From positions 62,932 to 126,931 of the forward strand of contig WELB01000138.1 of assembly GCA_009602725.1 (NCBI GenBank): a stretch of DNA of 64,000 nucleotides. The letters run 5' to 3'. The notes beneath the pieces were generated by a model, which worked only from the letters and a program-made list of their open reading frames with translations, made no database searches and was not told the DNA's origin. The DNA comes from Spirogloea muscicola. Its lineage: Eukaryota; Streptophyta; Zygnematophyceae; Spirogloeales; Spirogloeaceae. Position numbers and translations under genes: made by a program. Every line of letters starts with the position of its first letter. The stretch's first letter is position 1. Positions 45,630 through 56,800 of this stretch are shown in pieces.

Positions 45630-46080
45630 GTAAGTGCAGAGCAGAGAAAGATGCAGCACTACTCTGACTACCACCAAAGCGATTACCTCCTACCAGCCGC
45701 GATTGACACCTTTGGCTGCATGAGTCCTCGTCTTCATAACTTACTTGAGGTGTAACTTACTCTTTCGGAAGAGCTGTTTTATTTTCTTGAGAACATCGCA
45801 AGTCTAGGATGTGCACGATGTGAGAATATGCTTCCAGCCAACATGGGCATGCCGGCAGCTTATTTGTCATTATTGCGACATCATATGTCAGTCTGTTAGC
45901 AGCGAGCTCAGGCTCATGCTTTGCACCAGAAAGCTGGTCGAGCCTTAGCTGGTGGCGCAAGGGCTTTGTCTATTGCTGCCGCGTATTTGGGCACCAGTCA
46001 GCAACCTCTATGTGCTGACTCGTGGTTACTGAGCGGGTCAGCTCAGCAGCGGGTGATATACATCCGTCATTGTGCTTGCC
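45630..46080 (+). mobile_element. Retroelement C-terminal fragment, family B, with stops
   Basis: Parallels 9,005-9,380: QHYSDYHQSDYLLPAAIDTF, PANMGMPAAYLSLLRH, LHQKAGRALAGGARAL and SWLLSGSAQQ. A stop at about 45,753 and another near 45,898, plus an insertion after LLEV, show that it is dead. Confidence 0.62.
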
Positions 46081-46129
46081 TTTGGTCACTCAGCCCTCCA
46101 TAAGTAAATAAATTGTTGACCCGGCTTGC

Positions 46130-46930
46130 GCGCCGTGCTGATCTGCGGCTGCTTAGAAAAGGGTTACTGAAAAGGGTGTTCGTAGCTGCTTGAGCTGACC
46201 CGCTTCAGCGCTTCCCTCTGGGACCCACTTCCAGGAGCATAGCGTCTCTGACCTGAGGCTGCTTAGCAGGGGTTACTGAGTGATCCGTAGCTGCTTTGTC
46301 TCTTTGTGTGCTTGTTTTTCTTAGCGCTTCCCCTGGCCCCCTTCTCGTCCTTTGTTGATTCTTTTTTGGGCTGGCTTTCCCAGCCCCTGATCTCAACGGG
46401 CGAAGCACTTTCTCTGGCCGCGCTTCCTGTTCCCTGGCCCCATCGACGTTTGTTCATTCGCCCTCTCCTTCAAGCGTCTCCCGCAGGCGGGGCGAGCAGG
46501 CCGACTTCGATGCCGCTAGCACGCTAGCGCTGGTATTCCGCATGCGCCTGTCCACTTCTTTTTGAGCGCTTCATGGCCCACGCCTTTATTTCACGTCCTG
46601 GCCGCGCTGTTGCTGCGCTTCTCCTGGCCCCCTTCTCGTACTCTGTTCATTTTGGGCTGGCTTTTCCAGCCCCTATCCTCAATGGGCTAGCACTTTCTTC
46701 TCGCTGCAGCCTCTGCCTTTCGTCAAGGGGACTGCTTAGGGCGACGTCTTTCCGCCAGCTAGCTACTCAGACTTGCATCTCCTGACTAGAGATTACTGAA
46801 CGTTCCCTGGCTGATGTCTTAGTCCTAGTCGTTCGCACTCAGGCTCCCTCAGACCTTGTCCATTTCTTTGGGCTGGCCTCTCCCAGCCACCAGTCTAATC
46901 TGGCCGCGCTTCTATTTGGAAGAACTCACT
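46130..46930 (+). mobile_element. Composite retroelement 3' ends with nested tail
   Basis: A family A stop region (46,255-46,280) and T2 tail to 46,415 are followed by a C-terminal coding block (LVFRMRLSTSF; FISRPGRAVAA) that is interrupted at about 46,617 by another T2 tail and resumes at about 46,705. Its end (ACTCAGACTTGCATCTCCTG) is at 46,795, and a T4 tail follows at 46,840-46,920. Confidence 0.62.
46617..46705 (+). mobile_element. Second nested hairpin-tail insertion (type T2)
   Basis: The sequence CTCCTGGCCCCCTTCTCG through GGGCTGGctttTCCAGCCC to GGGCTAGCACTTTCTT sits inside the RAGRAVAA...SA block of a C-terminal fragment. A 5-base GCTGC flanks both sides. The duplication is shorter and less certain than at 12,366. 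Confidence 0.55.
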
Positions 46931-47029
46931 GCGCTTCGGCGGCTTTCTGACTTGCGGCTGCTAACCATAGGTTACTAAGTGATTCATTGCATAAATTGTG
47001 TTTCGGCTCCAATCGGCTCTTTCGGACCA

Positions 47030-47400
47030 TGTCATCCCCTTTCGGGCTGGCTTTTCACAGCCCTCGGCCCCTTGAAAAGAGACTTCTTTCTGTGAACAGG
47101 CAGCCCGTAAAATTTACAAAGTCCGAAAGGGGCTACACTACGTACTAGCAGTACCCTTTTTGACCTTGCACACTCTTAGGGGCTGGCCTCTCACACCCAT
47201 TACCGTGCATTGGAAGAGCAGTTTCCTTTTCTCTTACCAGGAAAGAGGGCAGTTGGCGCGTCGGCAAAGGTCACGTCTGCGCCTCTCAGCCCTTCCAGAC
47301 CTTGCACATTTCCTTTGCGTTGCCTCAAAGCTCACAGCTGACAGCTCTCACCGCGATTGCCGTACATTGAAAAGCTGTTTCTCTCGTCTGCTCGATGATA
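47030..47400 (+). mobile_element. Cluster of three degenerate hairpin tails
   Basis: Tails at about 47,030-47,090 (GGGCTGGCttttcACAGCCC), 47,155-47,225 and 47,285-47,380, each introduced by a variant of CTTGTCCATTTC. Confidence 0.5.
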
Positions 47401-47486
47401 GAAGGGCTCGCCCACTGAGGATAGGGCTCGCTGCTCGAGCCTCTTTCCTTAGCGGGAGGCTGCCCTTCCCAAACTGACCCTGTTCC

Positions 47487-48010
47487 TTGACCATGCCCGT
47501 CCAACTCCGCAACGGGGTTCCTCGGACGAGGCGTGTCGATCTGGTTGGCGTCCCCCTGGGAGGTGGCAAGCGGCTCCGCATGGACGTTGTCCTAACCGAC
47601 AGCTTCCGATCAAAGGGCCCCGTAACTTCTGAGACCGGCTATGCCGTGAATGTGGCCGAACAGAAGAAGTTGCACAAGTATAAGGACCACCCTGGCTGGT
47701 GATACCCCTTACCCCCTGGCCATGGACATCCATGGGTGTTACGGGGGTCGGTGGTCCTCGTTAGTTTCGCTGCTGGCATCTCAAGCTGACCAGCGGCGCC
47801 GGGATAAGGGTGCAGCCCTTCCCGGTGGCTCGGTGCCTTTGGGTCTTATGTCTTGCTACCGCATGCGTTTGTCTACGTCCCTCCAGCGCTCCCAAGCGCT
47901 TGCACCGCCGCGCCGGTCGCGCCCTTGCAGCAGCCTCTGGCTTGCGCAGCGGGATTGCTCTTCCTCCCCTCAGCTCATCTGACTTCCTACTGCTGACCCG
48001 GGGGTACTAA
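47487..48010 (+). mobile_element. Non-LTR retroelement fragment with endonuclease-like block, family D
   Basis: Reads RTRRVDLVGVPLGGGKRLRM, DVVLTDSF, VAEQKKLHKYKDHP, then after a frame change near 47,700 YPLAMDIHGCYGGRWSSL and CYRMRLSTSLQRS, and after a second change RAGRALAAASGLRSG ending DFLLLTRGY at 48,010. This is the same block order as family A with clear divergence. Two frame breaks mean a defective copy. Confidence 0.62.
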
Positions 48011-48199
48011 GAGCGCCATGTCTGCCTAGCCTGTCGCTCCGTCAAGAACACCTGTCTGCATCTGGCTGGCTTTCACAGCCGCTCTTTTGATATCAGCAGC
48101 CGCATTGTTTATTGACCATGGCTCTCGATGGTCAAAAGAGCGGCGCAGAGGCCATCCCGGGGAGGGGTCATCTTTCAATGTCTGGCTCCTTCGTAGTTT

Positions 48200-48650
48200 G
48201 GCCCCTCCGAGGCTTGTCGTTTCTTTTCGGGCTGGCTTCTCACAGCCCTTGCCCCCATTGGGAGAGCCACCTGCTTCTATCAATGTGCTTTGCCTGTGTA
48301 CTTGGTCACTCAGGCCCTCCATTCTGTTCGGGCTGGCCTCTGCCAGCCCCTCTTCTCTATGGGCGCGGGCGCAAAGGAATTCCGTCGGCTAGCAACTCAG
48401 ACTTGCATCTCCTGACTAGAGGATATGAGCGTTCCCTGGCTGATGTCTTAGTCCTAGTCCTTCGTACTCCGGCTCCTTCAGACCTTGTCCATTCCTTTGG
48501 GCTGGCATTTCCCAGCCACCAGTCAATCTGGCCGCGCTTCCCGATTTGCTGATGTCTCAGCACCCAAGCTCCTTCAGACCTTGTCCATTCCTTCGGGCTG
48601 GCCTCTCCCAGCCACCAATTAATTTGGCCGCGCTTGCTTAGCTTATGGGC
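48200..48650 (+). mobile_element. Four hairpin tails including a tandem T4 pair
   Basis: Tails at about 48,215-48,275, 48,305-48,360, 48,475-48,540 and 48,565-48,635. The last two are similar 85-base units (ACCTTGTCCATTCCTT, GGGCTGGC...CCAGCCACCA, TTGGCCGCGCTT). Confidence 0.6.
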
Positions 48651-49153
48651 GCGCACTTTCTCTCTATTCGGAAGTGGCTCTCCCAGAACGGGGTGAGGGC
48701 AGTGAACAGCCAGCCCGAGAAGACGACAGGGTCCGAAGGGGCCAAAAAGCGCTCTCAGAGCTTGAGTAGGATGATTACTTGATCCATCACTCAATACACA
48801 CTCAATTTCGTAGGACGGGCAAAGCCGCGCGCCGCGGCGTCGTCGTCCCGTCGGAACAGCGTCCCGTTTGGCGGGGCGCGCGGACCGTCGGCCAGTTTCA
48901 AAATTCCCTCAGCTCCGCCGCTCCGCGACACGCTCTGGTTCTGGCGGGAGGCGCGCCGCGCGCGGCGGCGGCGGCGGCGGCGGGGGTTGCGGAATGGGGG
49001 GGCACGTGGATTTTCGCGACGCGGGACCGATCATGGAGATGAAAGCTCTCCTTCCGCGTCACCCTGACGCGCTGACGCTGCCGGGGACGCTGACGCTGCA
49101 GTCGCGTGAGTGGAGCCCGACGCTGACGCTCCAGGCGGAGCGCTGACGCTGAC

Positions 49154-49154
49154 N
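49154..49154. other. Single unknown base in a GACGCT repeat
   Basis: Lies in an imperfect GCTGACGCT repeat (49,066-49,153) at the 5' end of the Csm1-like gene and probably marks a contig join. Confidence 0.6.
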
Positions 49155-51099
49155 CTGCGCAAGCGGCCAGGCCGCGTGGACTACAGCGAGAAGCAGCGGC
49201 AGGGCCGGGCGAGGGGCCCAGAGCCGGCGGCGGCGCAGCCAGCCGAGGCCCCCAGGAGGCCGACGCAGAAGGCTCGAGGCCGCCATGGCCCTGATGAGCC
49301 GGCAGCTGTCGACGCCCCGGCGGCCATGGCCCTCCAGAGCCTGAGGAAGCGGCAGCGGGCTGCTGAAGTCACTGGGGTTTCTAAAGCGGTGATCGTCAAG
49401 GCTCCAGCGGCTGCCAAGATTCGCTCGGCTCCGCAAAAGCCCGAGCAGGTGACAGAGTCAAGTGGCAATGGTGCTTCGCAAGTCAGGTTGTCCAAGAGGA
49501 AGCGCAAGACTGGGGCAGCGAAGCCAGCAGCCCTCGAAGCCTGCGAAGCCAGCCTGATGGAAAGTCCACTGGTCGAGGTAGCGACGGCCGCTGGGGCCGG
49601 CGTCGTCAGCTTCCCGACAACGAAGCGGCAAGCTGAGCCGGCAAAGCCTGCTGCGCCCGAGGCCGACCAGCCACGGAGATCAAAGGAGAAGCGGCAAGTT
49701 GTGGCAGGGAAGCCCAAGGTTGCTGATGCCAGCGGGGTCAGCTTAACCGATGAGACGAAGCAGAGTGGGCCAGCCAAGCCCATGAACACTGACGCCGCCC
49801 CACTGATGCATAAGCTGCAGGCAGCTTATGATAAGCTCCTGCGCAAATATAGGGACCTCAAGGTGTGTCAGCTTACTGCCTGTCCTTTGGCCTGACAGGG
49901 TCCTTTGATGGCCTGCTAAGGGAAAGCCAGGCACGGATCGTTGCTCACCTGCTGTCTGGCAAGCCAGGCCGGAAGAGCATGCAGCCTCACCTCCCGGTTG
50001 CTGCGGCAGGCTCTGAAGTGCACCGAAGCAGAGGACTTATTTGAGCAACAGAAGGTGCTCTTTGACGAGAAGAGCAGAGGTGATCAAAGCCACACTTCCT
50101 GTGATGGCATGTGAGGCAGGGGTGCGGCACTGTAGACACTCGTGCAAGTTTTGGCAGCATTGTGACAATCACGAATTGTTCTGCTAAACCACGTCATGGT
50201 GGATGCTCCCTGCTTTTGGCCGCACTGCCTCTAGCTGGTGAAAGACTAGTACAACACAGGAAGGAGGAAATGGAGAACCTCTTGAAAAGAATTGAGGAAT
50301 CTCGCATTGAAGGCTTTGAACTCGAGTGAGTCCTCTACATGGCCCCTTCCGTCTCTTCCTCATCCACATAGTGCGTGAAAAATGTATCATGCGAGTACTT
50401 TGGTATTCTCTTGATTTTGCCTTTGGCCTCTCTGTAGGGCGAAGCAGCTGAAGAAGGAGAACCTGCAGCTGCAGGACGCCTACTTTGAGCTTGAGCAGCA
50501 TGCTATTCAGCTTGAAAACAAAGCCTCAGAAGGAGCGTTTGTATTGCACCGCAGCCTTGCGCACCATGTGGATGCTGCTGCAGAGAGTGCTGCTGGTGGC
50601 AGGGACATCAATGAAGATTTTCACTGGAAGAGCCTCCTGGAGGCATTGCTTGGCGTCAAAGTGCACACTGCAGAAGGTGGCAAGAGCATCCTCACACATG
50701 AGGAGACAGGTACTGCAATCAGTGGCACTCCATGGATCAATGTGCACTTCTAATCTGCCTATATCTGTCTACCTTGCATTTGTTGTCGCCACACCATCTG
50801 ACATGATCGCCACTACTTCTCCAGGATGTTCAATAGAGCTTGTGAGGGGGCAAGCTGTTAGCGGAGGTGCAGAAGGTACAGAGGACACTCTAAACGCTGT
50901 AGGCATGGCTGAGGACGAGGACTGTGAGGAGGTGACAGTGCGAGTGCTAGTGCTGGGTAGCTTGAAGGAGAAGATCCTGAAGTTGCCACAGTGGATGGAG
51001 GACGAGGACGGTGCAACTTTTGACAGCAGTCAGGGGCCCTTCTTTTTCCTCAACTTAGTGAAAGCACTCCACAGTGTCCCTCGTAGTCATTGTTCATGA
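49155..51099 (+). CDS. Csm1/Pcs1 (TITAN9-like) coiled-coil chromosome-segregation protein
   Basis: Exons: up to 49,862; 50,010-50,079; 50,235-50,325; 50,439-50,708; 50,824-51,099, all joining in phase. The N-terminal 230 residues are basic and disordered, with repeated K/R-rich patches around LRKRQRAAE, LSKRKRKTG, TTKRQAEP and SKEKRQV, four spaced K/R clusters suggesting DNA or nuclear-import binding. Then comes a coiled coil (KLQAAYDKLLRKYRDLK; EAEDLFEQQKVLFDEKSR; QHRKEEMENLLKRIEESR; AKQLKKENLQLQDAYFELEQ). It ends in an RWD-like module, VRVLVLGSLKEKI...LPQWMEDEDG...GPFFFLNLVKAL, resembling the Csm1/TITAN9 C-terminus (LP.WM...FF..V). The family name rests on that final block and layout, not on a search. 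The start codon is unresolved because of the unknown base at 49,154. Confidence 0.6.
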
Positions 51100-51640
51100 C
51101 GTACTTGTAGATTGTACAGTCTTGCAACAAGCTTGGTGAGGATTGGCGCTCCTGTTGGCTGTTGCTTAAGGGCTGCATGGAGTGATGATGTTATATCCCA
51201 TCTTGTGTAATAGGTGTAATATGCTCTTATAGGATACAACCTACTCTCAGCGCGTGGTGGATGAAGCACTGCATGAAAGACAGGGGATCGGACTTGTGCA
51301 TGCTTGGACTTGTCAAGAGCAATGATGCTGCAGGCAAGATACCCTTCTGGGCGATGGGTGGAGCAATGACATCACTGCCAGAAGACATACTGCTTATATA
51401 CCATCTAATCCATTGTTTTCCCCATGCTGGCCCGTCCTACAGTCCCAGCAATGGTGTGTTGCGTTGAAGTGGCTTGTCTGTCTCGTTTTTGGCGATTGTT
51501 GGCATCCTATCGCTGGCTGGATACTTGTGCAAGAAATGCTTTGTGCATTTGGAGGACGCGGGTCTGGGTCTTTGTTTGCAGCTTCACAACTGAACAAGAA
51601 GCTCTTCCACAGAGTTGCTTGTTCTGCTCTTCAGGCCCTT
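51100..51640. other. Region without recognisable gene
   Basis: 3' flank of the Csm1-like gene. A plus frame at 51,413-51,712 reads WCVALKWLVCLVFGDCW and is not recognised; it may belong to a decayed element. Confidence 0.4.
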
Positions 51641-52480
51641 TCAGACATTTACCAGCTATCTTTGGACCTTGGTCATACTTTTGTGGCCTTCCACAGCCTT
51701 CGCCCCCCTTGAGAAGGGCTCTTCTTCTTCCAGACCTTGACCATTGCGTTTGGGTTGGCTTCTCACAACGATCGCCTGGAATTTGAGCGAGCTATTTCAA
51801 ATTGGGGCTGGCCTCACACAACCATTGTCCCCTTTTGGGTTAGCCTTCTCTTTCCTTATTCGTACAGCCATCACCTTAAAGGAAGAGAAGATTCTGTCCA
51901 GCTTCAGCACCGTCTGGTTGCCCGCTCTGGTGTACAGAATGCACCTGCCATCTCTCTGCAACGTTCCTTTGGCACTTGCCATGCATTTGCAAGCAGGCCC
52001 CGGCTTGGCTGCTATATCCTGGTTTGGTCAGGGCTTTCGCTTACGACAAGGCGTCTTCTCCGCCGGTCACTTATTTGTATATGCACTTGCTACTAGAGAT
52101 TAGTTAGCGTCCACTTGCAGAAGTCACGGAGAGTGGTTTCCTGGTTTTTGCACCTTCCGGCTCTTTGGACCTTGTCCATTCTCTTCGGGCTGGCCTTTCC
52201 CAGCCCCTACCTTGTATGGGAGCGCATTTTCTTTTCACATCCCTATTCGGACCTTGTCCATTATCGGGCTGGCTTTCACAGCCCTCGCCCCCTTGGAGGA
52301 GCTTCATCACAGCCATCGCCCCCATTGGATTACCTTACCTTATTTCACAGCCCTCACCTCTTTGGAATGAGCTTGCTCTCACACAATTGCCTTACATTAC
52401 ATGTTTTCTTCATCTCACAGCCCTCGCTTCCTTTGGAAGAGCTGCTTCTCTCCACAGAAACAGCTTCCAATTCTTCGGCA
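51640..52480 (+). mobile_element. Retroelement C-terminal fragment and several hairpin tails
   Basis: The fragment at 51,920-52,100 reads ALVYRMHLPSLCNVPLALAM and HLQAGPGLAA, the shared C-terminal block, ending at a stop at about 52,103. Tails surround it (about 51,690, 51,750, 51,810, 52,165-52,235, 52,250-52,300), followed by repeated CACAGCC...CGCCCCC..TTGGA units to 52,450. Confidence 0.55.
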
Positions 52481-52599
52481 ATGGCTGCAAGAGGCCAGCA
52501 CAAATGGAATGTACAAGGTCTGAATTGCGATGAGGCGCAAAAGCATGATTCTACCGGTTCTTAACCCTGCGAGTGGGCGCTTTTTTATCTCTAGTCACA

Positions 52600-53460
52600 A
52601 GTTTCACAAATGCAGATCAGAGCACCTAGAGGAAGACCGTCGCACTGGCGGAACCGGGAGGCAGCCGCCAAGGTGCGCCCTGCCCGCAGGTGGACGGCAA
52701 ATGCCAAGGACCGCTGCAGGGAGATGGCAAAGTCGCAAGCTGTACACTTGAGCAAGCGACTCGACCGCATTGAAACTGGGCGAGGTATTGCCAGAAGAGA
52801 GTAAGCTCATCCAAAGGGTAGGAAAGGCTGTAGGAAGAAGTGGCTCTCCCATTGGGGGCAAGGGCTATGTATAGAAGAAAGTGCTCGCCTATTGAGGATA
52901 GGGGTGTGTAAAGCCAGCCCGAAAAGAATGGGACAAGCTCGAAGGAGCCGAAACAGTGCTGAACACACAAGTGAGCAAATACCACGAAGGATGGTCACTT
53001 AGTAACCTCTGTTTAGCAGCCGCAAGTCAGAAAGAGATAGACTCTTCCAGTTGAGGCGATGGCTGCGCATGGCCAGCCCAGAAAATGAATGAAGGGGCCA
53101 GAAATGCGTTAAAGCACATAGCGACTCAAGTGGCCATTTGAATGCTCAATACCCCCTACCCCTGTTGAGCAGCCGCAGATCAGAGAGACTAGTCTCCGGG
53201 TAACGGGTCCCCTGTCTGCAGCGATCGTCGATAGCCAGAGGCTGCGGCCGAAGGGGCGACCGGCACGCAGATGCAACGCATGTGACTGGACATTGAACCG
53301 CTGCAGCGATAGTGACAGGCGCATGCGATACACCAGGGCGAGAGAGCCTGCAGCCGTTGTGTTGGCCTGCTCCCCGTGGTACTAACGATGTCGCGACCCA
53401 GCGCTGCGCTATAGCCGGTGCAACTCATGTCGCCTAGTCGTTCGGGGTGAGGGCATCACG
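52600..53460 (-). mobile_element. Retroelement 3' ends, minus strand
   Basis: Contains a C-terminal block (AVESLAQVYSLRLCHLPAA; 52,640-52,800), a tail at 52,868-52,950, another at about 53,050-53,085, and a family C end (53,140-53,460; MYRMRLSLSLQRF, HLRAGRPFG) closely related to the one at 10.98-11.51 kb. Confidence 0.58.
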
Positions 53461-53802
53461 CCGTCAGTTCCCATTTGGCGGGCGGATAGAAGGGGCCGGA
53501 CCACGTCCGATAGCCGACTTCGGCGGTCAGCGGGAACGGCTCGCCGTTGTTTTGAATGCCTGCCCGCCACTACCGTGCTCCCCCCCCCCGCCTAGGCCTG
53601 CCAGCCAGCCATAGCTAGCCAGCCTTGCTGACCGCCGTGCCGCGCGCCCGCGGGGGCGCCCGCGGCCAAGGTCCTCTGCTGTGCGCAGCCGCGAGGCGCG
53701 GCGGACTGTGTGGCGTGTCAGTGGCCCGGTGGCTGCGGCCACGCGGCCACATGAGCAGGTAGTAGGGCCTGCGGGCGAGTGGAGCGGCGTCCGGCGAGGG
53801 GA

Positions 53803-56800
53803 ATGGCGTACTGGAAGCCGTCGGCGGACGCCCCGCTCGGCGCCAAGCCTCTGTCGCGCAAGGGCAAGGGCTACAGCAGGTGGCTCGTCCTCTCGGTCTG
53901 GGTGGTGATCTTCGTCGCCTGGGTCGGCGTGCACTTCTCGCATGGCCCGGCCTCCACGGCCATCGCCCTGGACGGCCAGCAGCTCGTCTCGCAGTCCCGC
54001 AGCGGCGGCCGTGCCGCCGATGCCCTGCTTGAGCTCGGAGCTCGGCAGGGTGCTCCGGAATTTGCTCACAGGCTGGGAGGTAGCAGAGGAGGACTGAGAA
54101 TGATGACTGATCAGCAGCCTCGGGAGCCTCGTCACAATATCGAGCTCGATGGTTCGATTCGGCGTGTTGATTTGCCTCGAGAAAGCCTGCCTGCGGATCA
54201 TGCAGGGCGTCCGATGAGGGAACAAGAGCAGCTGGAGCACGGCTTCACAGCCATGGAGATAGATGAAGTGGTCAGCAGTAGCAAAGCTCAGTATTTGACA
54301 GGAAGTGCACCAATAAGTGACAAGAAGAGAGGAGACGAGGATGGTGAGGCAGGAGGAAGCGAGGATGATGGCACAGAGGAGGACATGGCTGCTGGAGCAG
54401 AAGCAGGAGTTAGTAGTGAAGCTGACAAGGAGGATGGAGGAGCACGCAGAGAGACTGACAAGGACGAGAGGACTGAACAAGGCAAGGGGGATAATGATGA
54501 GGATGGGGGAAATGCAGATGCAGAGGTTGGTGAATCAAGCACAAGAGACTCTCCAGAAGGCACCACTGCATATCTTCGAGTTACTGATGCTCGCAAAGGT
54601 CGAGCAGATGAGGAGGTTGATGATGAGAACGTTGGGGAGCAGCATGTGGTTGCAGGTGAGGAGAAGAATGACGAGGACAGTGGGACCTCAGATGTGAGGA
54701 TGGGTGTGGAGAGCATGGCTGATAACGCGAGGGGTGAGAGCGATAATGATAGTGCACAGGAGGCTGATGTCAGCAAAGAAGCTGCTGATGACAGATCTCA
54801 GAATGACAAGGCAGGAGAGGTCGCCGAGGAGCAAAATGACACTGATGGTGATGCCAGACCAGAGGAAGGGCAGGGTGAGGATCAAGAACAGGAGGCAGCT
54901 TCGTTTGCCAAGAATGCAGATGAGGGTCGCTTTGCAAAGGCAGCGGATGGAGATTCACTATCTGAGATGGTCGCAGATGCCAATGAAAATGAGAAGGAGA
55001 GCAGTGGCTCTAACAAGGGCCAAGGTGATACCACTGATATCAAAGCACCAGAAAACAAGGGGCCTGACGATGAGGCTGCTGATGGCACAGTTGATGAGCG
55101 TGAGGACAGTGAGCAGTCGGATGAGGCTAATACTGGGGAAGGGGGCCAGGAATCTGATGTTGCCAGAGGGTCAAGGGATATTCTTACAAGTGAGAATGCA
55201 GCTGAGGATCAAATTGGCGATACACCAGATGACAAAGTTGCTGAGCAAGATAGCCTCAACAAGACAGACGAGGACTGGAAGGCCAGCAGTACTCGAGAAG
55301 CAGGCCCTATCCATGAGGATAAGCTCACTCAAGCTGTCACGAGTGACGTGCCGCTGCATGACAATGATGTCCTGGACGTAAAAAGTAGCAGCAGCTTCAT
55401 TGCCGATGTGTTTAACTTCTCCATTCCAAGCGTTGCCCCTGTCAAGAGTATCGATCCAAGTCCTCAAGTGGGGGGTTTTGGATTACCTGGCCCTCCTGAG
55501 GTCATAACACAAGAGGAGCAGGAGGAGCTAAGGAAGATCCTTGCTGAAATAGCTGCTGCCAAAGAGGATTTCAATGGTGAGTACACTCAGGCGTCATGGC
55601 CACTCATGCTTGTGCTGGTCTAGAGCTGACAGGGTATCTGACTTCCTACTGTTGCAGTGGCTCAAGCGTGGCCCCCGACTGTGACCCTGTCACGTTGTCA
55701 TCTAAGCTCATGTCTATCTAATGTGAAGGGCTTGTTTAATTGGGAGTTACTGCATGCTATAGGATGCAGAGCGACAGTAGGTTGTCTTCCAGATCTCTGT
55801 GTGTTATTGGTTCCTGGAGTGACATACTTTGTCGAATCTTCGCTGAATGAGTATCTGAACTGCACCACTGCAGAAACCGATGCGCTCACCAGGTTTTGGG
55901 AATCAGTGGATTATGCTGGGAAGGAAGATGAAGAAGGGGACAAGGGTGATGGTGATGGTGGTGGTGCTAATGAAAATGAAAGAGAGAGGATTGAGGCTGA
56001 CTTTGACAAGGAAGAGGCCGAAGAGAGGGGGGACAAGATGTTGGATGGTGAGTCTCAGCTGGACGACTCTGATGATGGGCTGCTAGCTGCCGATGCAGGC
56101 GGTGATGATACTGGCCTGCGTGCAGAGGATCTGACTGGGGATTTTTCACGAGCAAGAAGAGCCAGAATGGCCAGTCGAGGTAAAGCGCGAAAGCCTGTGA
56201 AGATCAAATTCAAGCTGCCCCCAAGTCCTCCTGAGTATTGGCCGCCTGAGCCACCTCACGAGCGTTGGACTCCACCCAAAAAATGTGCCAATGTGGAGGA
56301 AATGGGAGCTGCTGCAGCCGGAGATACACGGGCTGCCAGTCTCAGGATCCGCAAGCTCATTAGATCACACCTTGCTGCTCATGGTGAGCTTGACAAGCCC
56401 TGGGAGGAGAGTCTCATATCACCTCATATCTCAATGCCATTGTATACTCTTGAGATATGCATCAGACTAGGTTGCTATGTATTATTGGCAGACCGTGAAG
56501 TAGGTCTCATGCCATGGCAAGTGTTATCTATTTTCATGCAGGTGCTACAACAGTGCGTAAAATGCGAGGCTCCGAATTCTGCAAGCAAGGATTTGTACTT
56601 GGGAAAGGTCAGCATGATGGATTAGGCAACAATATCTACAAAGCTGTCACTGCTGCTGGCCTCGCCATGCTCCTCAACCGATCAATCATTATTGGAGAGC
56701 ACGGGTGGGTTCCACTTTGCTCCTTCTCTTGTATCTAAGCAATTCCCTTTCTTGGAATTTAGTAGATGACATGTGCCAACATCGTGCTGTGGCAAGTAAT

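Noticed and set aside
5507-48650. Hairpin tails as transcription terminators or riboswitches
   Set aside because: They are bacterial-style interpretations; copies occur on both strands away from genes and show insertion signatures.
54288-54776. Ser-rich minus-strand frame opposite the acidic exon
   Set aside because: Antisense of Glu/Asp codons; the plus frame has a start, a membrane segment and downstream conserved exons.
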